From contig OY856188.1 in the NCBI GenBank assembly GCA_963693315.1, positions 98,554,915 to 98,618,914 on the forward strand: a DNA stretch of 64,000 nucleotides, written 5' to 3'. This stretch comes from Diogma glabrata. Taxonomy: Eukaryota > Arthropoda > Insecta > Diptera > Cylindrotomidae. Shown here one piece after another: positions 1-11,499 of this stretch (position 1 is its first letter; every line of letters starts with the position of its first letter). The position numbers were made by a program, and so were the translations under genes. The notes beneath the pieces were generated by a model. The model worked only from the letters and a program-made list of their open reading frames with translations. It was not told the origin of the DNA and did not search any database.

Positions 1-265
1 CAGCGTTCCAGCATCAAGAAATATTCATTAGCTAAGATTGAGAGTTCTACCGTTGACTGGATACAGTTCATCCGCCAGCACCCCTAAGATATCACCTTGG
101 CTAGTGATATCTCACTGCTATTGCCAGTGGTATGTGATATCTCACGTTAACTCATATGCCAATTGCAGGGACTGGAGTACGCGGGGTTGTCACACCCGTG
201 GATCAAAAAAATAGAAAAAAATTAACAAATTAATAAAAACTGATCCCTCCATGCCATATATATGT
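1..265. repeat. Dispersed repeat, copy 1
   Basis: This block resembles 24478-24660 over most of its length. Shared pieces include 'aagaaatattc', 'ctaccgttgactg', 'gtacgc(a/g)gggttgtcacaccc' and 'ctccctccatgc'. Copy 1 has an extra ~60 bases with 'gatatctcac' motifs in the middle. No coding potential was found. It is probably the end of an unidentified mobile element. Confidence 0.6.
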
Positions 266-424
266 ATATTTTTTTTAATTGAAAGCTTGATGGGAAGTTT
301 TTCCTTAAAGATACGGTAAAAATCGGGAAGTTTTGATACGACAACGGGAAATTTATTTTTTAAAGTCTAGCATCACTGATGCACACATATAAAAATTTTT
401 GGAAGACAAATCTGACAGCCAATA

Positions 425-560
425 CGTTTTTTGAAACAAAAGCTCTCAGTCCCGGGGCGTACAATCCACAAAGGTTTAAAAAGCGTTCATCAACACGGAT
501 GTTGTTGTTGGACCTAGGTCTTAAAAGGTATCTATGTGTGTTGTTGTAATTCCTACACAG
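425..560 (+). mobile_element. Jockey-like element 3' end relic
   Basis: The + strand reads NPQRFKK before a GTTGTTG...GGACCTAGGT tail. The same arrangement is at 41095-41200, where the frame reads WNALPES...NPQRFKKAF. That matches the extreme carboxy end of jockey-type reverse transcriptase ORFs. Only the 3' end is present; no upstream RT domain is visible next to it. Confidence 0.5.
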
Positions 561-715
561 CACTTTTTATTAAAAAAAAATCGTTGGACTTGAACTTTAA
601 TACAAACGTTTCCCAGTTTCATGTACAAACAAACAAAAATGTTTTTCTCCGATAGACAGCAAATATAAATTTTGCAGACTTATTTCAGTCAGCAAAGTAG
701 CACTTTTCCTGCCTA

Positions 716-741
716 GGCAGCAAAGCAAGTACTTTGCTGCC
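716..741. repeat. Perfect 10-bp-arm palindrome
   Basis: GGCAGCAAAG and CTTTGCTGCC face each other across 6 bases, with a further flanking GCCTAGGCAGC. The same GGCAGCAA ends are used by the larger hairpin at 974-1071, so both probably come from one small foldback family. Confidence 0.7.
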
Positions 742-973
742 TAGGCAGCAAAATAATTAGACTTCATAGAAATAAACAGATATTTTTCCACGAATCTGGC
801 AGAAATTTTTTAATTTGTCAAACTATAATTATTATTACATTTCCATAACAACTAAATCTTCCAACAATTGCGATTTTTTTTTCATTTTTTTCATTTTGCT
901 TTATTTTTAAAGTAATAATTATTAAATTACATATCATTGTAATTAATCGGAGAAAAAATTATATGTTCAACTC

Positions 974-1071
974 GGCAGCAAGGTAGATTGACTGCCTTGG
1001 CTGAATTGCTAGCCTCGCTTCGCTCGGCTATGAACTATCAGCCACGGCAGTCAATCTACTACTTTGCTGCC
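974..1071. repeat. Hairpin-forming MITE-like element
   Basis: Nearly the whole 98 bases fold back. GGCAGCAAGGTAGATTGACTGCC pairs with GGCAGTCAATCTACTACTTTGCTGCC, and the middle CTCGCTTCGCTCGGC is itself palindromic. There is no coding potential. The shape is that of a miniature inverted-repeat or foldback element. Confidence 0.65.
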
Positions 1072-1106
1072 TATAGTTAAACAAATAACTATTTTCTCAC
1101 AGTAGA

Positions 1107-1370
1107 CGTTTTAAATATTTGGAATATTTTTAGAATTTTGAAAAAAGTTTCAATCTTTGATTTTGTTTTAAGTTTTGCAATATTTTTGGCATTTTGGGAA
1201 GAGTTTGAATTTTTGATTTTGTTATACTTCTTGCATTAATTTTGAAATTTAGAAAATAGTTTCAATTTTTGATTTTTTAATAATATTTAGAAAATTTTTG
1301 GGATGTTGAAAAAGTTTAAATTTTGGATTTTATTATAATTTTTGGAATATTTTTAGAATTTTGAAAAAGC
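1107..1370. repeat. AT-rich degenerate tandem repeat, ~65-bp unit
   Basis: About four diverged units of 60-70 bases follow one another, each built around 'tttggaatatttttagaattttgaaaa' and 'gtttcaatttttgatttt'. The first and last units are the most alike. No function is visible. Confidence 0.6.
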
Positions 1371-2250
1371 ATATTTGTACTTTTACAAAGAATTTTATGT
1401 TTAATATTCATCGCTCCCCAAAACTTAAAACAATGTTTTTGTTAATCTAGAATATCCTTTATCTTTTGTACAAAATATTTCTATTTCAAAATTTTTAAAA
1501 TTTTAAATTTTGATTTAGATTGAACAATCTTTTTTAAATATTTTGCTTGCGGCGAATAAAAAGTATAGTACATATATGATGCACGGACATGGTAAAATGA
1601 AAATAAGGTATTCTCACTAGAGTGACAGCAATGCCATTTTGATTTTGATTGACGTCACTCAGAGTTTTATATAATACGTTTGTTGAATGAATGAATGAGA
1701 AAAGCTATTGTTTTTAAATTAAAAATATATTTAGTACGATTTATAAATTAATTTATTAGTTAATGAAATGATTGAAATTAATTCATTCATTAATTAATGA
1801 ACTTTAGTATTTGTTTTACTATTAAAACATATACAAATTTAAATGCCGAACTACGTTAAAACCAAAAGTTTTCAACAAATGTGAAAAATCATACTCAAAA
1901 CATAAGGTTTTTTAATTTCCAGAAAAATAAATCAATTTGTAGTGGATAGAATCATGTGGAAAAAGAAAATGTTCGTATTTATTATAAGATAGTTTGTTCC
2001 TTACACTTCACTGAAAATGATTGGACTTTAAAAGACAAACTTTTAAATACTCTAATGAGTAAAAGATCGTTGAATTGATCGTTGAAAGTAGAACCTTATC
2101 TTAGAACATACAAGGAAGTCCGAAGTGGTTACTTCCAATATTTGCACATATAAAGGAACGGTTTAAAATCAGTTTAAAAACATAAGTCTGCTTATGAATC
2201 GATCGATGCGAAAAGAAAGTACTGGCAATTCTCAAATTATTTGATAATGC
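1371..2250. other. AT-rich intergenic DNA, nothing assigned
   Basis: No long open frame, RNA gene or clear repeat was found. There is a small cluster of 'attcattcattaattaatga' inverted motifs near 1740-1800. Confidence 0.5.
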
Positions 2251-2254
2251 AAAC

Positions 2255-2690
2255 TCAGTCATTCTCTCACCATTATCATTGTTGGTGTTGATTTCATAAC
2301 CTCCTCTAGTGCTATGTAGAAAGTATTGACGGTCTTAGCTTCAGTAGGTGCATGCAAGGCAATAAGAGAAATATTGTTTTATGTACCGCGTACCCCTAAG
2401 TAGCAAATCCTCTCATTGACCAGGATAAATTTCAACACGGCTTCTTGTATGCGTGCACCAACAAGGAAACCAGTACTAAATTCATTTCGAGAAGAATGAC
2501 CACTACTGCATAAAGAGTGACTATTCGAGTTTTGTTTTCCGATTATTGGCTGTCTAATTTATTGCAGAGAAATGATATCCATCCTATGCCTCTCAGTCTC
2601 TGTTTCTAGGCTTATTAAAGCATCATGAGCGATCAGGCTGCACACGTTTCACGTTCCGATTCGGTAGTTTGGTTCTTTCTCACGTCCAGG
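2255..2690 (-). pseudogene. RTE-type non-LTR retrotransposon endonuclease relic
   Basis: On the minus strand, joined across stops and shifts, the frames read pieces typical of the amino-terminal apurinic-type endonuclease of RTE/CFDP2-like elements: NYRIGT, NVCSL, RMDIISLQ, STGFLV, VNERICYLGVRG, ISLIALHAPTEAKT, FYIALEEVMKSTP. The order is that of the family, but several stops and a substitution in the 'WNV' region show it is dead. The continuation to the reverse transcriptase is absent. The separate RTE tail at 63237-63855 could belong to a related family. Confidence 0.7.
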
Positions 2691-3169
2691 TAAAACTTCT
2701 GTTGTTTTGTTAGTGTCTGGTATTCTTTTTTTGGTTATCAAATTTAACAAAGCTTTTTTTTCGGAGTGATGGTATTAACCTCAGTCCCAACCCAAATTTT
2801 TGTTAATGTTATGATGTTAAGGTTATAAGAAGTTTTAAGGCGCCAATTCGCGGTGATGTAGCGTAATAGACTAAGCAGTTTTTCTCTGCTTGTCTCCGAT
2901 ACACCAACCTAATTCTGTCTGCATTACCCCTGCAGCATGGCGTGGACGTCGAATTTCCTACCCTGCAAAATGTTCTTTAGAGTTAGAAAACTTAATAAAC
3001 AAATTGTTAATGAAAAAAATAAGGAAAACCATAACGTAAAAATTATGTTTTCTCTAATTTTCAAATTAAAACATTTTTTGTTTCTTTATATTTACGCCGG
3101 ATGACGTCACACAAAATTTTCTATTAGCTGTCAAGAATACCTTATATGCACGGACGTAAGTCATTTTAA

Positions 3170-4872
3170 ACTTAATCTGGGTGCAAATCTCAGGTGGCGT
3201 TTCGACTCGCGCAAACTCCACATACGTCCAAAAACCTTAGCTTTCTGTCCTTTCATCTTAATGTACTATAATTAGTTTCTACTGGCATATTAATAAAACT
3301 TTTGAATATGTCTACCCTAGTTTCAGAAGCACGCTTCGCCACTGGTGGGGCGAATGTTACTCCCAGTAATGTCGGATTTTTGATTGTAGGAAGGAGCACG
3401 TTGTTAATGCGGATGTTTAATTTTGTATTCACCTCCTTCGTCGAAGTGGTGAAAAGTGTAGTAGTGGGCTTTTCAGATGATAGTATCAGTTTTCTGTTAC
3501 TAAACCATTCATGCAGGGAGTTAAGGTATTCGTTCAGTTCATTTGTGAGTTGTTGCAGATGGTTTCCTGTGGCAAGGACTGTGCAATCGACTGCATATGA
3601 TATGATTGTTGTACCTTCTGGTAGTGTAGGTAGACTGCTTAGGTAGAGGTTGAAAAATGATGATGAGAGAACTCCTCCTTGTGGTACACCTTTTCTTACT
3701 GTTCTCACTTTAGATTTGCAGTTTCTGAAATCTACATATGTTTGACGGCCTCTCAAATAGATACACAACCAGCGCTTTATGATACCTGGCAAGTTTGGTA
3801 TTTAGGATGTCGTTTAATAGTGTTGCGTTCGACAGTGTGTCAAACACTTTTGATAGATCAAGAGCGACTAAGATTGTTTTTGCAGATGGTTGTTTTTGAT
3901 TCAGATCATCGCTGATTTGATTTTGAATTTTGTGAAGGGCAGTAGTTGTGCTGTGTGATTTCCGACAGCAATGTTGATATGGAACTAGAATGCAGGAGCT
4001 TGATATAATAGGTAGCAGAAGCGCTTCAATCAATTTTGAGATAGATGAGAGGATGGAGATCGGCCTGTATGACTTTCCTTGTTCTTCGGGTTTTGTTTGA
4101 GAATAGGGCTAATTTTGGATGTTTTCCAAACATTCGGTATCTGGAGGGTATTTAGTAATGTAGTTAGTATTGTTATGAGTTAATTCACTCCCTTGGGCCC
4201 AATATGTATAAGCATGACAGTCGATATGCCGTCGGGTCCAATTGCTTTTGAGGGTTTGATTGTTCTAATTGCCTTTTCAACTTCAATATTGGTAAAATTG
4301 ATATTCTCAGTGCTGTCATCTTTGAGTTTTCGGAAGTGTCTGAGAACTGATCTAGACTCCTTCTCATGTTTACTTAGCTTTTATGTAAACTGTGAATTAA
4401 ATTTGGAGACGCATTGCCTAGAATTTTCTATAGGAAGATCATTGAAGGAGATCAAACAATTACTTTCTGGTTTTCGAGGATGGGATAGCCCATTTAAAAC
4501 TTTCCATAGGTTTTTACTGGATCCGAAGTTTGAATTACTCACTAGCTCCCTCCATTTGTTCCTCTTGTGCTCTATGACTAATTTATTTGCTGATTTAGGT
4601 TTTGGGATCTGTTTTACGGATTTATCTCTACGTACGACCATTGCAGATGCCTCAGGTGGGAAATTAGGTTTAACATATTGTATTCCACAATGTGGTAGAA
4701 TGTTTGACTTTGCCAGCACTCCGAGGCAACATCTACGGATCAAGCTATCTAAGGATAGAAGATTTCTGCAAAGTAGATCAATCAAAACTCTTGACCTTTT
4801 TATGAACATGAGGAACATGTTAAGCTATGAATACACAGTCTCATCAACCAAAAAAAACATTCTCATCGTGTG

Positions 4873-4880
<8 letters not shown>
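3170..4880 (-). pseudogene. Jockey-like non-LTR reverse transcriptase relic
   Basis: Three minus-strand blocks follow one another. 4818-4381 is the linker between endonuclease and RT (LWKVLNGLSHPRK). About 4033-3710 holds RT motifs GHSTTTALHKI-like and VALDLSKVFDT. 3792-3253 holds GVPQGGVLSS and the palm motif ISYAVDCTVLA. The catalytic YADD is changed to YAVD, and the blocks lie in different frames, so the copy cannot encode an active enzyme. The sequence fades out after LLGVTFAPP. A plus-strand frame of 227 codons over 4193-4876 is the antisense shadow of this relic. Confidence 0.8.

Positions 4881-4906
<26 letters not shown>
4876..4906. repeat. (AT)n microsatellite
   Basis: An uninterrupted run of AT dinucleotides lies at the upstream edge of the jockey-like relic. 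Confidence 0.9.
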
Positions 4907-4909
<3 letters not shown>

Positions 4910-4910
<1 letters not shown>

Positions 4911-5174
4911 TATACATATATAACATTTAAAAAAAATTTAATTTAAGCTTTCGCTTTTAACTCGGAGCATTGAGTACGTAAGAAAATAAAACTAGTTAAA
5001 TGTTTAACAGCTAATATAAAGGCAGTTTGTGTTCTTAAATATATTTACATACAAAATCATTTAAGCCAAAACGATAGCCCGTTCGTTCAATTATAGCAGT
5101 TGTAATAATTTCAAGTTTAATAAAAATTAAAATTTAACGGATTATAATAAAGTAAATTAAATTATATTAACATA
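4910..5174. other. 3' flank of CHMP2A
   Basis: AT-rich DNA downstream of the CHMP2A stop, probably containing its 3' UTR. ATTAAA-like elements occur on the minus strand, but no single poly(A) site stands out. Confidence 0.4.
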
Positions 5175-5957
5175 TTATTCTCTTCTTAAATTATCTAATC
5201 TAGCTTGCAAATCAGCATCAGCATCGGAAATTGGTGTGTTTGCACCACCACCTCCACCACCACTTGGAGGAGGAACACCACCACCGCCACCTGCAGCGAT
5301 AGCTTGTTGTGGAGCTTTATTCCCAGTTACGGATAATGAACCAGCAGCTTGTGGTAATCCAGATAGTTGATCGTTTAATTGTAATCCTAATTCATCTAGA
5401 ACTTGTGACACAACAGCATCAGTTTCCTCTTCATCTCCTTCATCCTCCATTGCATCATCAATCGCTTCGTTAATCATTTCTTCCTTCATATCCATTACCT
5501 CCGATTGTTTTTCAAATTCTTGTAAAATCTTCTGTATTTGAGGTAGATTTAATTGTTTATTCATATTAGCCATTGCCCGAGTAACACCTATAACAATTAA
5601 AAGGATTAAACAAATTCTTTTAATTTTATTCGATTATGGTATACCTTGCATTGCTTGAGCCATTGTATTTTGAGATTTTAGAGTTTGTATTTTTAGCGAT
5701 ACAGCTTGAATATTTGCTTTCATCAACATAAATTTCTTAACATATCTTCTTGTTCGAACTAAATCCTTTGCCATTATTTTAACAGCATCAATTTGTCCTT
5801 CCTTTGCCAATTTTTTAATATCGGCAATAACTTTTTTTTCTTGTTGTTCCATTTTCATTTTTTCCCGATCCAAATCTCTCATAGCTTTATTCAAAGCTCT
5901 TTGATTTTTTCTTAACATTTCATCCGGAGTCAATTTCTTACCAAATATCCACTCCAT
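5175..5957 (-). CDS. CHMP2A: Charged multivesicular body protein 2A (Vps2), ESCRT-III
   Basis: ESCRT-III subunit that polymerises with CHMP3/4 on endosomal and other membranes to drive budding away from the cytosol and scission; Vps4 then disassembles it. Two exons, 5645-5957 and 5175-5587, are joined in frame (CAAG|GTGTTAC) across a 57-base intron with GT/AG ends, giving 241 codons. Human CHMP2A has 222. The start MEWIFGKKLTPDEMLR is the family's conserved amino terminus. A basic helical core follows (KKLAKEGQIDAVKIMAKDLV), then an acidic linker rich in D/E around residue 150, a Gly/Pro/Ala-rich insert near residues 190-215 (longer than usual), and a carboxy-terminal MIT-interacting motif LQARLDNLRRE. 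It is divergent from INTS4. Identification is secure; the exact UTRs were not resolved. Confidence 0.96.
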
Positions 5958-6194
5958 TATTAATTATTTAAATTATAACTCTACCTTTAAAATAGTTTTA
6001 ATTGTTTCACTGAATTAATTTGTGTCATTTATTTGACAAAATGACTCATTCGTTTATAAAAATTATAGTTTCTATTCGCTAATTTTATAGCATAATTTTG
6101 CGATGTTTTATTTATAGTTCAATTTTGACATTTGAAACGTCAAATTGTTTGTTTTCAAAATTTCACATCGCTTTTATTAAATTTAGAAAATATA
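5958..6194. promoter_or_regulatory. Shared divergent promoter region CHMP2A/INTS4
   Basis: Only 237 bases separate the two start codons, which point away from each other, so both promoters and both 5' UTRs must lie here. No TATA box is convincing in such AT-rich DNA. A 'tttgacatttgaaacgtcaaat' stretch near 6124 is partly palindromic. Confidence 0.6.
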
Positions 6195-9100
6195 ATGGCA
6201 TTATTATTAAAACGTCCACATCCAGATATATCTGTTACACTACTTGAGGTGAGAAAAAACTAATAAATTATTATTTGTTAACTAATTATATCTTCTTGTT
6301 ATAGGAACCACCAACGCGACCAGTTAAAAAATTACGTTTACTAAAACGAATCAATCAACATTCCCTGAAATCATTGAACAAATCAATAACAGATTTAGTG
6401 AATTGTTCAAATTCAAATGAAGCGTTAGAAATTCTTATCACAATTTCTGAATTTCTTAATGGTACAGAAACTGATTTAAACGATTTGTACAAAAAGTTAA
6501 ATGAACATTTTAAAAAAGAAAATGAATCCGCAGTTAGGGTTAAAATTTTATCATTATATAGTTTACATTCTTGTGATCCTAGCATTGATATATCAATATT
6601 AATCGATGATATTATTTCAATATTGAAATTAGAAAAATCTTCTAAAGTTATATCACAAGGATTGTACGTATTGCTAAACTTGGGACGAACACAAACCTCT
6701 ATCCCAATTATTAATAAAATTATGGAATATGGAAAAACTCAGTTAACGTCTCAAAGTCACAATGTACAAAAACAAGCAATTTTATTATTGGGATCATTAT
6801 CACAAACGCCAGAAGTGGGGAAAAAGATTTTAGATTTAGTTGGTCGATATACTGATTCACAAGATGCAAGAGTACGAGCACAAGCTTTTCGTTCTATTTT
6901 AAGTTTAGGAGAAAGAGGTGTGCTTTTACCACCATCTCTGTTTACTCGAGCTGGCGAAGCTCTTCAAGATGATTATGAATGTGTTCGGAAAGAAGCTTTG
7001 ATTTTGGTTTATGAATTAGGATTACGACATCCTGAACAGTAAATAATCTTATCTCATTTCAAACAGATAATTTATTTCACTTATATCTAAATTTTTTAGT
7101 TTAATTAAAATTCCTGATTCTGATACAGAACAACGATTAATTGATGTTTCTTTTGGTAAAGTTTGTTCAACTTTATGTGATTTATCAATGCAAGTGAGAA
7201 CACAAGCGGCAGAATTATTGGGAGGAATGGTAAAAGTTGGATCAGATTTCCTACATCAAACTCTTGACAAAAAATTAATGAGCAACATGCGAGTAGGTCG
7301 AAATCGTTTGAGTTAAACATCAAACCGGTTAACATATTTTTTTTGTTGTAGAGAAAGAAAAGCCTCCATCAACGATCAATGGATAGTTTTGCTAGCGGGG
7401 AGTGGTCATCGGGGAAAAAATGGGCTGATGATTCACCAAAAGAAACATTGCAAGCAGAGTCTGTTTCGTTAATGGCATCAGGTGCATGTGGAGCACTTGT
7501 TCATGGATTAGAAGATGAGTTTCTTGAAGTTCGTACAGCGTCCGTCGATTCTATGTGTCGTTTAGCCTTGAATAATCCACAATTCGCTGTTTCAAGTTTG
7601 GATTTCTTGGTCGATATGTTCAACGATGAAATTGAAAGCGTTCGACTGAAATCGATTTACAGTTTGACTGCAATTTCGAAGCATATAATTTTACGAGAAG
7701 ATCAACTTGAAACTATGTTGTCAGCATTAGAAGATTATGCTGTTGAAATTCGGGAAGGACTTCACATAATGCTTGGCGCATGTAGAGTATCGACTCAAAA
7801 TTGTCTCACAATGGTTGTCCAAAAGGTTTTGGATGTTTTATCGAGATATCCTCAAGATAAATTATCCGCATACGGATGTCTACAAAAAATAGGCCAAAAA
7901 CACTCTGAACTATGCTTGTCTCTTACACCAACATTATTACAAGATCATCCGTTTTTCGACAGTGCAGAAAAAGACGTAGAAGATCCGTTATACGTTTGCA
8001 TTTTAATTCTTCTTTTCAATGCAGCACAACATATGCCACCAATTTTAAGTTTATTTCCAGAAACAACAATTAAGCATTATGCGTATCTGCGGGACACGAT
8101 GCCAAATTTAGTTCCACATTTAGCTTTAGGTGGACAAATGGCATCTAGTCGAGATTTAAAATTAACTGAATCAACAGGTAGCTTACAATTTCTTGAGACA
8201 ATCCTACAAAATATTGAAGCTGCCTATGCCGCTCCTAGGGCTAAACAAGCTCTTCTAATCGCAGCACAGGGTAATTTGGATCGATTAGCTGCTATTGATC
8301 CTTCTTTAACAGGAACCGCTAATTTCACTGCTGCATTTTTGGGGGCAATTCATGCAATTGAAATCCTTCATTCAACTGTTTCAGTCGAACAATCCAGTGT
8401 TCGCGATCAAGCTTCAAAAGAATGTCAAAATCAGTTAATCAAAAAATGTTTGAAATTACAAAATCTATTTTCTGGTTTAACTCGAGAAGATTGGTTAATT
8501 GTTAAACAAGTTTGTCTACGTGCTGGAGCTTTGAATCTAATATTAGTTGTACGAGATCGTTCATTAAGCGCCCTTGCACCATGTCAATTGCTTTTACATA
8601 TTGCATCTGATCTTGATAATTTTTTACACGACAACTCAAATTTAATTGCGGACAATTTTACAACTTCGGTTTTGAATCTATTGGCTAGTATTAATGATCC
8701 GAAACCTGGACGAGTGTATCGAGAAATTTTACCATTTGTTCAATCAGCATCGCCGGTCAACATTCCATCAATTAACATAAACGTATATAAATTATTTCTT
8801 TGTTTAAATAAAAAATAAATCTATGTTCATTTTTATTTTAGATTAAAATGTGTACAGCAGAAATTCAGGAGCCTACATCAACAAATACATCAGATAACAT
8901 TGTAAATGTTACAGCAGGACTTATTGCAGCTGTTCCTTTATACGCGCAAATAGCAAATCTTCAAGAATTGCAACGCAAAGATCTTCGTTTACGGTTAAAG
9001 TATCCGGATCAAAATATACATTTTGTTGTACCCAGATTTAAGGATTTAAAACGAGTTATAACTGAAGATGGAGAAGATGAAAATAATTGGAGATTACGAA

Positions 9101-9249
9101 CAACGGTTTTACTATCTCATGGGATTTGGACAGAATCGGCTCATGTAGAAGTTTCAATTTGTCTCGCTGTTAAGCTGGGAACTGAAATAGAACTTTGTAA
9201 ACCTGTTAAAATTATGTTCTCACCAAAACCGGTGAAAAGGGGAATTTAA
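6195..9249 (+). CDS. IntS4: Integrator complex subunit 4
   Basis: HEAT-repeat scaffold of the Integrator complex. It binds the IntS9/IntS11 endonuclease heterodimer for 3' processing of snRNAs and for attenuation of paused RNA polymerase II in the nucleus. Five exons: 6195-6248, 6305-7038, 7100-7292, 7352-8782, 8842-9249. All introns are 56-61 bases with GT/AG ends, and the frame is continuous for 939 codons (human about 960). Conserved landmarks are KKLRLLKR near residue 25, DARVRAQAF, DYECVRKEA, QTLDKKLMSNMR, SGEWSSGKKWADD, GACGALVHGLEDE, LVDMFNDEIESVRL, REDQLE, HPFFDSAEKDVEDP, HYAYLRDTMPNLVPHL and the carboxy-terminal KPVKIMFSPKPVKR. Residues 1 to about 760 are helical repeats and the last ~150 residues form the beta-rich end. 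The exon 4/5 join (8782/8842) is the least certain. Confidence 0.96.
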
Positions 9250-9327
9250 TAGTTTTTGTAAATACAATGTTTTCACTAAATTTATTTTATGGAATTATTT
9301 GTTTCGTTTTCAAGAATTAAGATTAAG

Positions 9328-9333
9328 AATAAA
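9328..9333 (+). terminator. INTS4 poly(A) signal candidate
   Basis: AATAAA lies 79 bases after the INTS4 stop codon, in the gap before the retrotransposon relics start. Confidence 0.55.
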
Positions 9334-9423
9334 CTGGAGAAGCTTTAACTAATAATAAAACAAAATATCTAGTGAAGAAATGGCGTTACTGTAAACGAAA
9401 TTGATTGCCTTTTTGGAGATAGT

Positions 9424-10250
9424 CTCTTTAACACCAAATACCCTCTCTGAAAGGATTGTGTCCGTAGACCTGATAAACGTTGTTGTTGTTGTAGGGACGT
9501 TGATAAAGTGCTACTCGTTCGATTCCGTTTCTAAATTCTGAAGCTCTGCTACTCCCCTTGGGCGGTACCACAGATCCTTCTTCGTCAGGTCCGTCGCATG
9601 CGGGACACTTGTCAACAATTTGAGGGTCGATTCGGTTCATGTAGTGATTTAATATTCGTGACCAACCGGATCTTAGTTGGGCCAGAATGCATCTAGTGCT
9701 GCGAGGCAATTGGTTTTCTTCTGCAGCGACTTGCCGTGCTTTTTCATTCAGAACTCGATTGTGAACATAGTTGTTTACCGTTTCTTTTACCGCCTTAGTA
9801 TGAAGCCTTTTTAAACCACTTCTGCATGTAAACTCATCGATACTTCTGGTTTTTGGATCTTCTCTAACATAGGTTTGAAAACTTAGCAGTTTTCCTAATG
9901 GTTCTAGGTGGTGACACCATTAACAGGATGTCATTGCATGGATGTTGCTCTTTGTGGCAGGACCATATGTATTGTTTAGGTTGCATCTCATTGTGTTCAC
10001 AGACCGGCAAAATATTACATTCTTCATGTAGGTGGTCTCTATGAGCCATAAGGTAGCATCCAGTAGCGGTTCTCAAAGCTGCGTTTTGTCAGGTTTGCAT
10101 CTTCTTATAGTGCGTATCAGAAACTTGAGGTGTCCATATTGGTGCTGTGTAGTTAAGAATGGGTACTGATAAACGTGTTACCTATTGCTTAGCGAATTTT
10201 TCTTCAGACAGATATTTCTAATATCCTAGTCGATCAATCTCTACAAAGAA
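9424..10250 (-). pseudogene. Jockey/R1-type RT carboxy-terminal relic
   Basis: On the minus strand the frames read, in family order, LNYTAPIWTPQVSDT, LRTATGCYLMAHRDHLHEE, CNILPVCEHNEM, SCHKEQHPCND, then LAQLRSGWSRILNHYMNRID and CPACDG. This is the region after the RT thumb, ending in the Cys-rich tail of an insect non-LTR element. At least two frame changes interrupt it. The fragment abuts the INTS4 3' flank, so the insertion lies just past that gene. Confidence 0.75.
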
Positions 10251-10408
10251 TATAAAAAGTATGAAGAAAGACTGATAGAGCTGAAGTTTTTCGCTACGTA
10301 GTAGTTAATTTGTCGTGGTTTTGGGATAAAAACAACCCTCACGTTCCTCCAGGCCTGTGATACATAGCCAAAAGTTATGTATGCGACGAAGAACCTGGAG
10401 ATCTAACT

Positions 10409-10810
10409 CTAATTATGTCGAAACACTGTTGTATCATAATAGCCCAGAAGTAGCTGGACAGGGCGATTTAACTTTTGTTGCCATAATCCAGTCCATTTGG
10501 GTTTTCCACATTTTTCGCGGTTCTGTCCTGAGACTTTCTGAGAAATCATTCTAAGTACGCAGCTATGGTGTTGAAGCAGTGCTGTATAGGTCTCTTCCTT
10601 TGAAGAAGTGTTAATATTCCTTGATAATCTTAGATTATCCAGCCTCGCCTTAGGATTCCTTTTCAAGACCCTCATTAGTGCAACACCATTTGTTATGGTC
10701 TTAATCGACTCACATCCCGTTCCGTAAGATCTTTTCTTTGATTTACGAACAAACCTTTTAAAAAGTTTCGTTGCTTCATTGTATACAATGGATTTGTATA
10801 TAAATTCCAA
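10409..10810 (-). pseudogene. Non-LTR element endonuclease-RT linker relic
   Basis: A 133-codon minus-strand frame contains TKLFKRFVRKSKKRS, LKRNPKARLDNLR and SSKEETYTALLQHH. This is the linker seen between the endonuclease and RT domains of jockey-superfamily elements. It lies immediately upstream, in element direction, of the carboxy-terminal relic at 9424-10250, so the RT core appears to have been deleted between them. Confidence 0.65.
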
Positions 10811-11218
10811 TCAGCTTCATCACGAATTTGCAAGGCAATGTTAAGAAGTTTCATTGACATTTTGTTTTAGCTTTTCAAGGTTTGTGTTTAACTGCGTTGT
10901 GTGCACTACTATAATGTTCACCGGGCTTTTATTCAAACTGTTATTTAACTAAAAACAAAAAAAAAAATACAGAATTAATACAGGGGCCGATTTAACATCA
11001 GGCGTATCCCAGTTGAGAAATCTCTCACTTAGGCTAAAATTGCTTGCATTAAAAAATATGAATTAGTATCATTTAATAATAAACCTTCATTGACCCGACC
11101 CTCATTGCTGAAAGCATTGCTCCTTCACAAGGAATACAACCTGAAATTGTCTCCACAAACCCGTTCAACGAGAGCATCAAACATAGGCAGAATTCCTGTT
11201 GGTTTTAACATGTCTTTA

Positions 11219-11418
11219 NNNNNNNNNNNNNNNNNNNNNNNNNNNNNNNNNNNNNNNNNNNNNNNNNNNNNNNNNNNNNNNNNNNNNNNNNNNNNNNNNN
11301 NNNNNNNNNNNNNNNNNNNNNNNNNNNNNNNNNNNNNNNNNNNNNNNNNNNNNNNNNNNNNNNNNNNNNNNNNNNNNNNNNNNNNNNNNNNNNNNNNNNN
11401 NNNNNNNNNNNNNNNNNN
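11219..11418. other. Assembly gap (200 N)
   Basis: Two hundred undetermined bases, bounded on the right by a (CT)n microsatellite at 11420-11440. The round number suggests a gap of unknown true length. Confidence 0.98.
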
Positions 11419-11499
11419 GCTCTCTCTCTCTCTCTCTCTTGATGTTTAGATTCGATGACCGTTTCCTTTCCCAACCTATCTATGCTAAATCTCAGTATG

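Noticed and set aside
4193..4876. 227-codon plus-strand frame
   Set aside because: Antisense of the jockey-like RT relic; no domain of its own.
7105..7335. Minus-strand frame across INTS4 intron/exon 3
   Set aside because: Shadow of INTS4 exon 3, which joins its neighbours perfectly on the plus strand.
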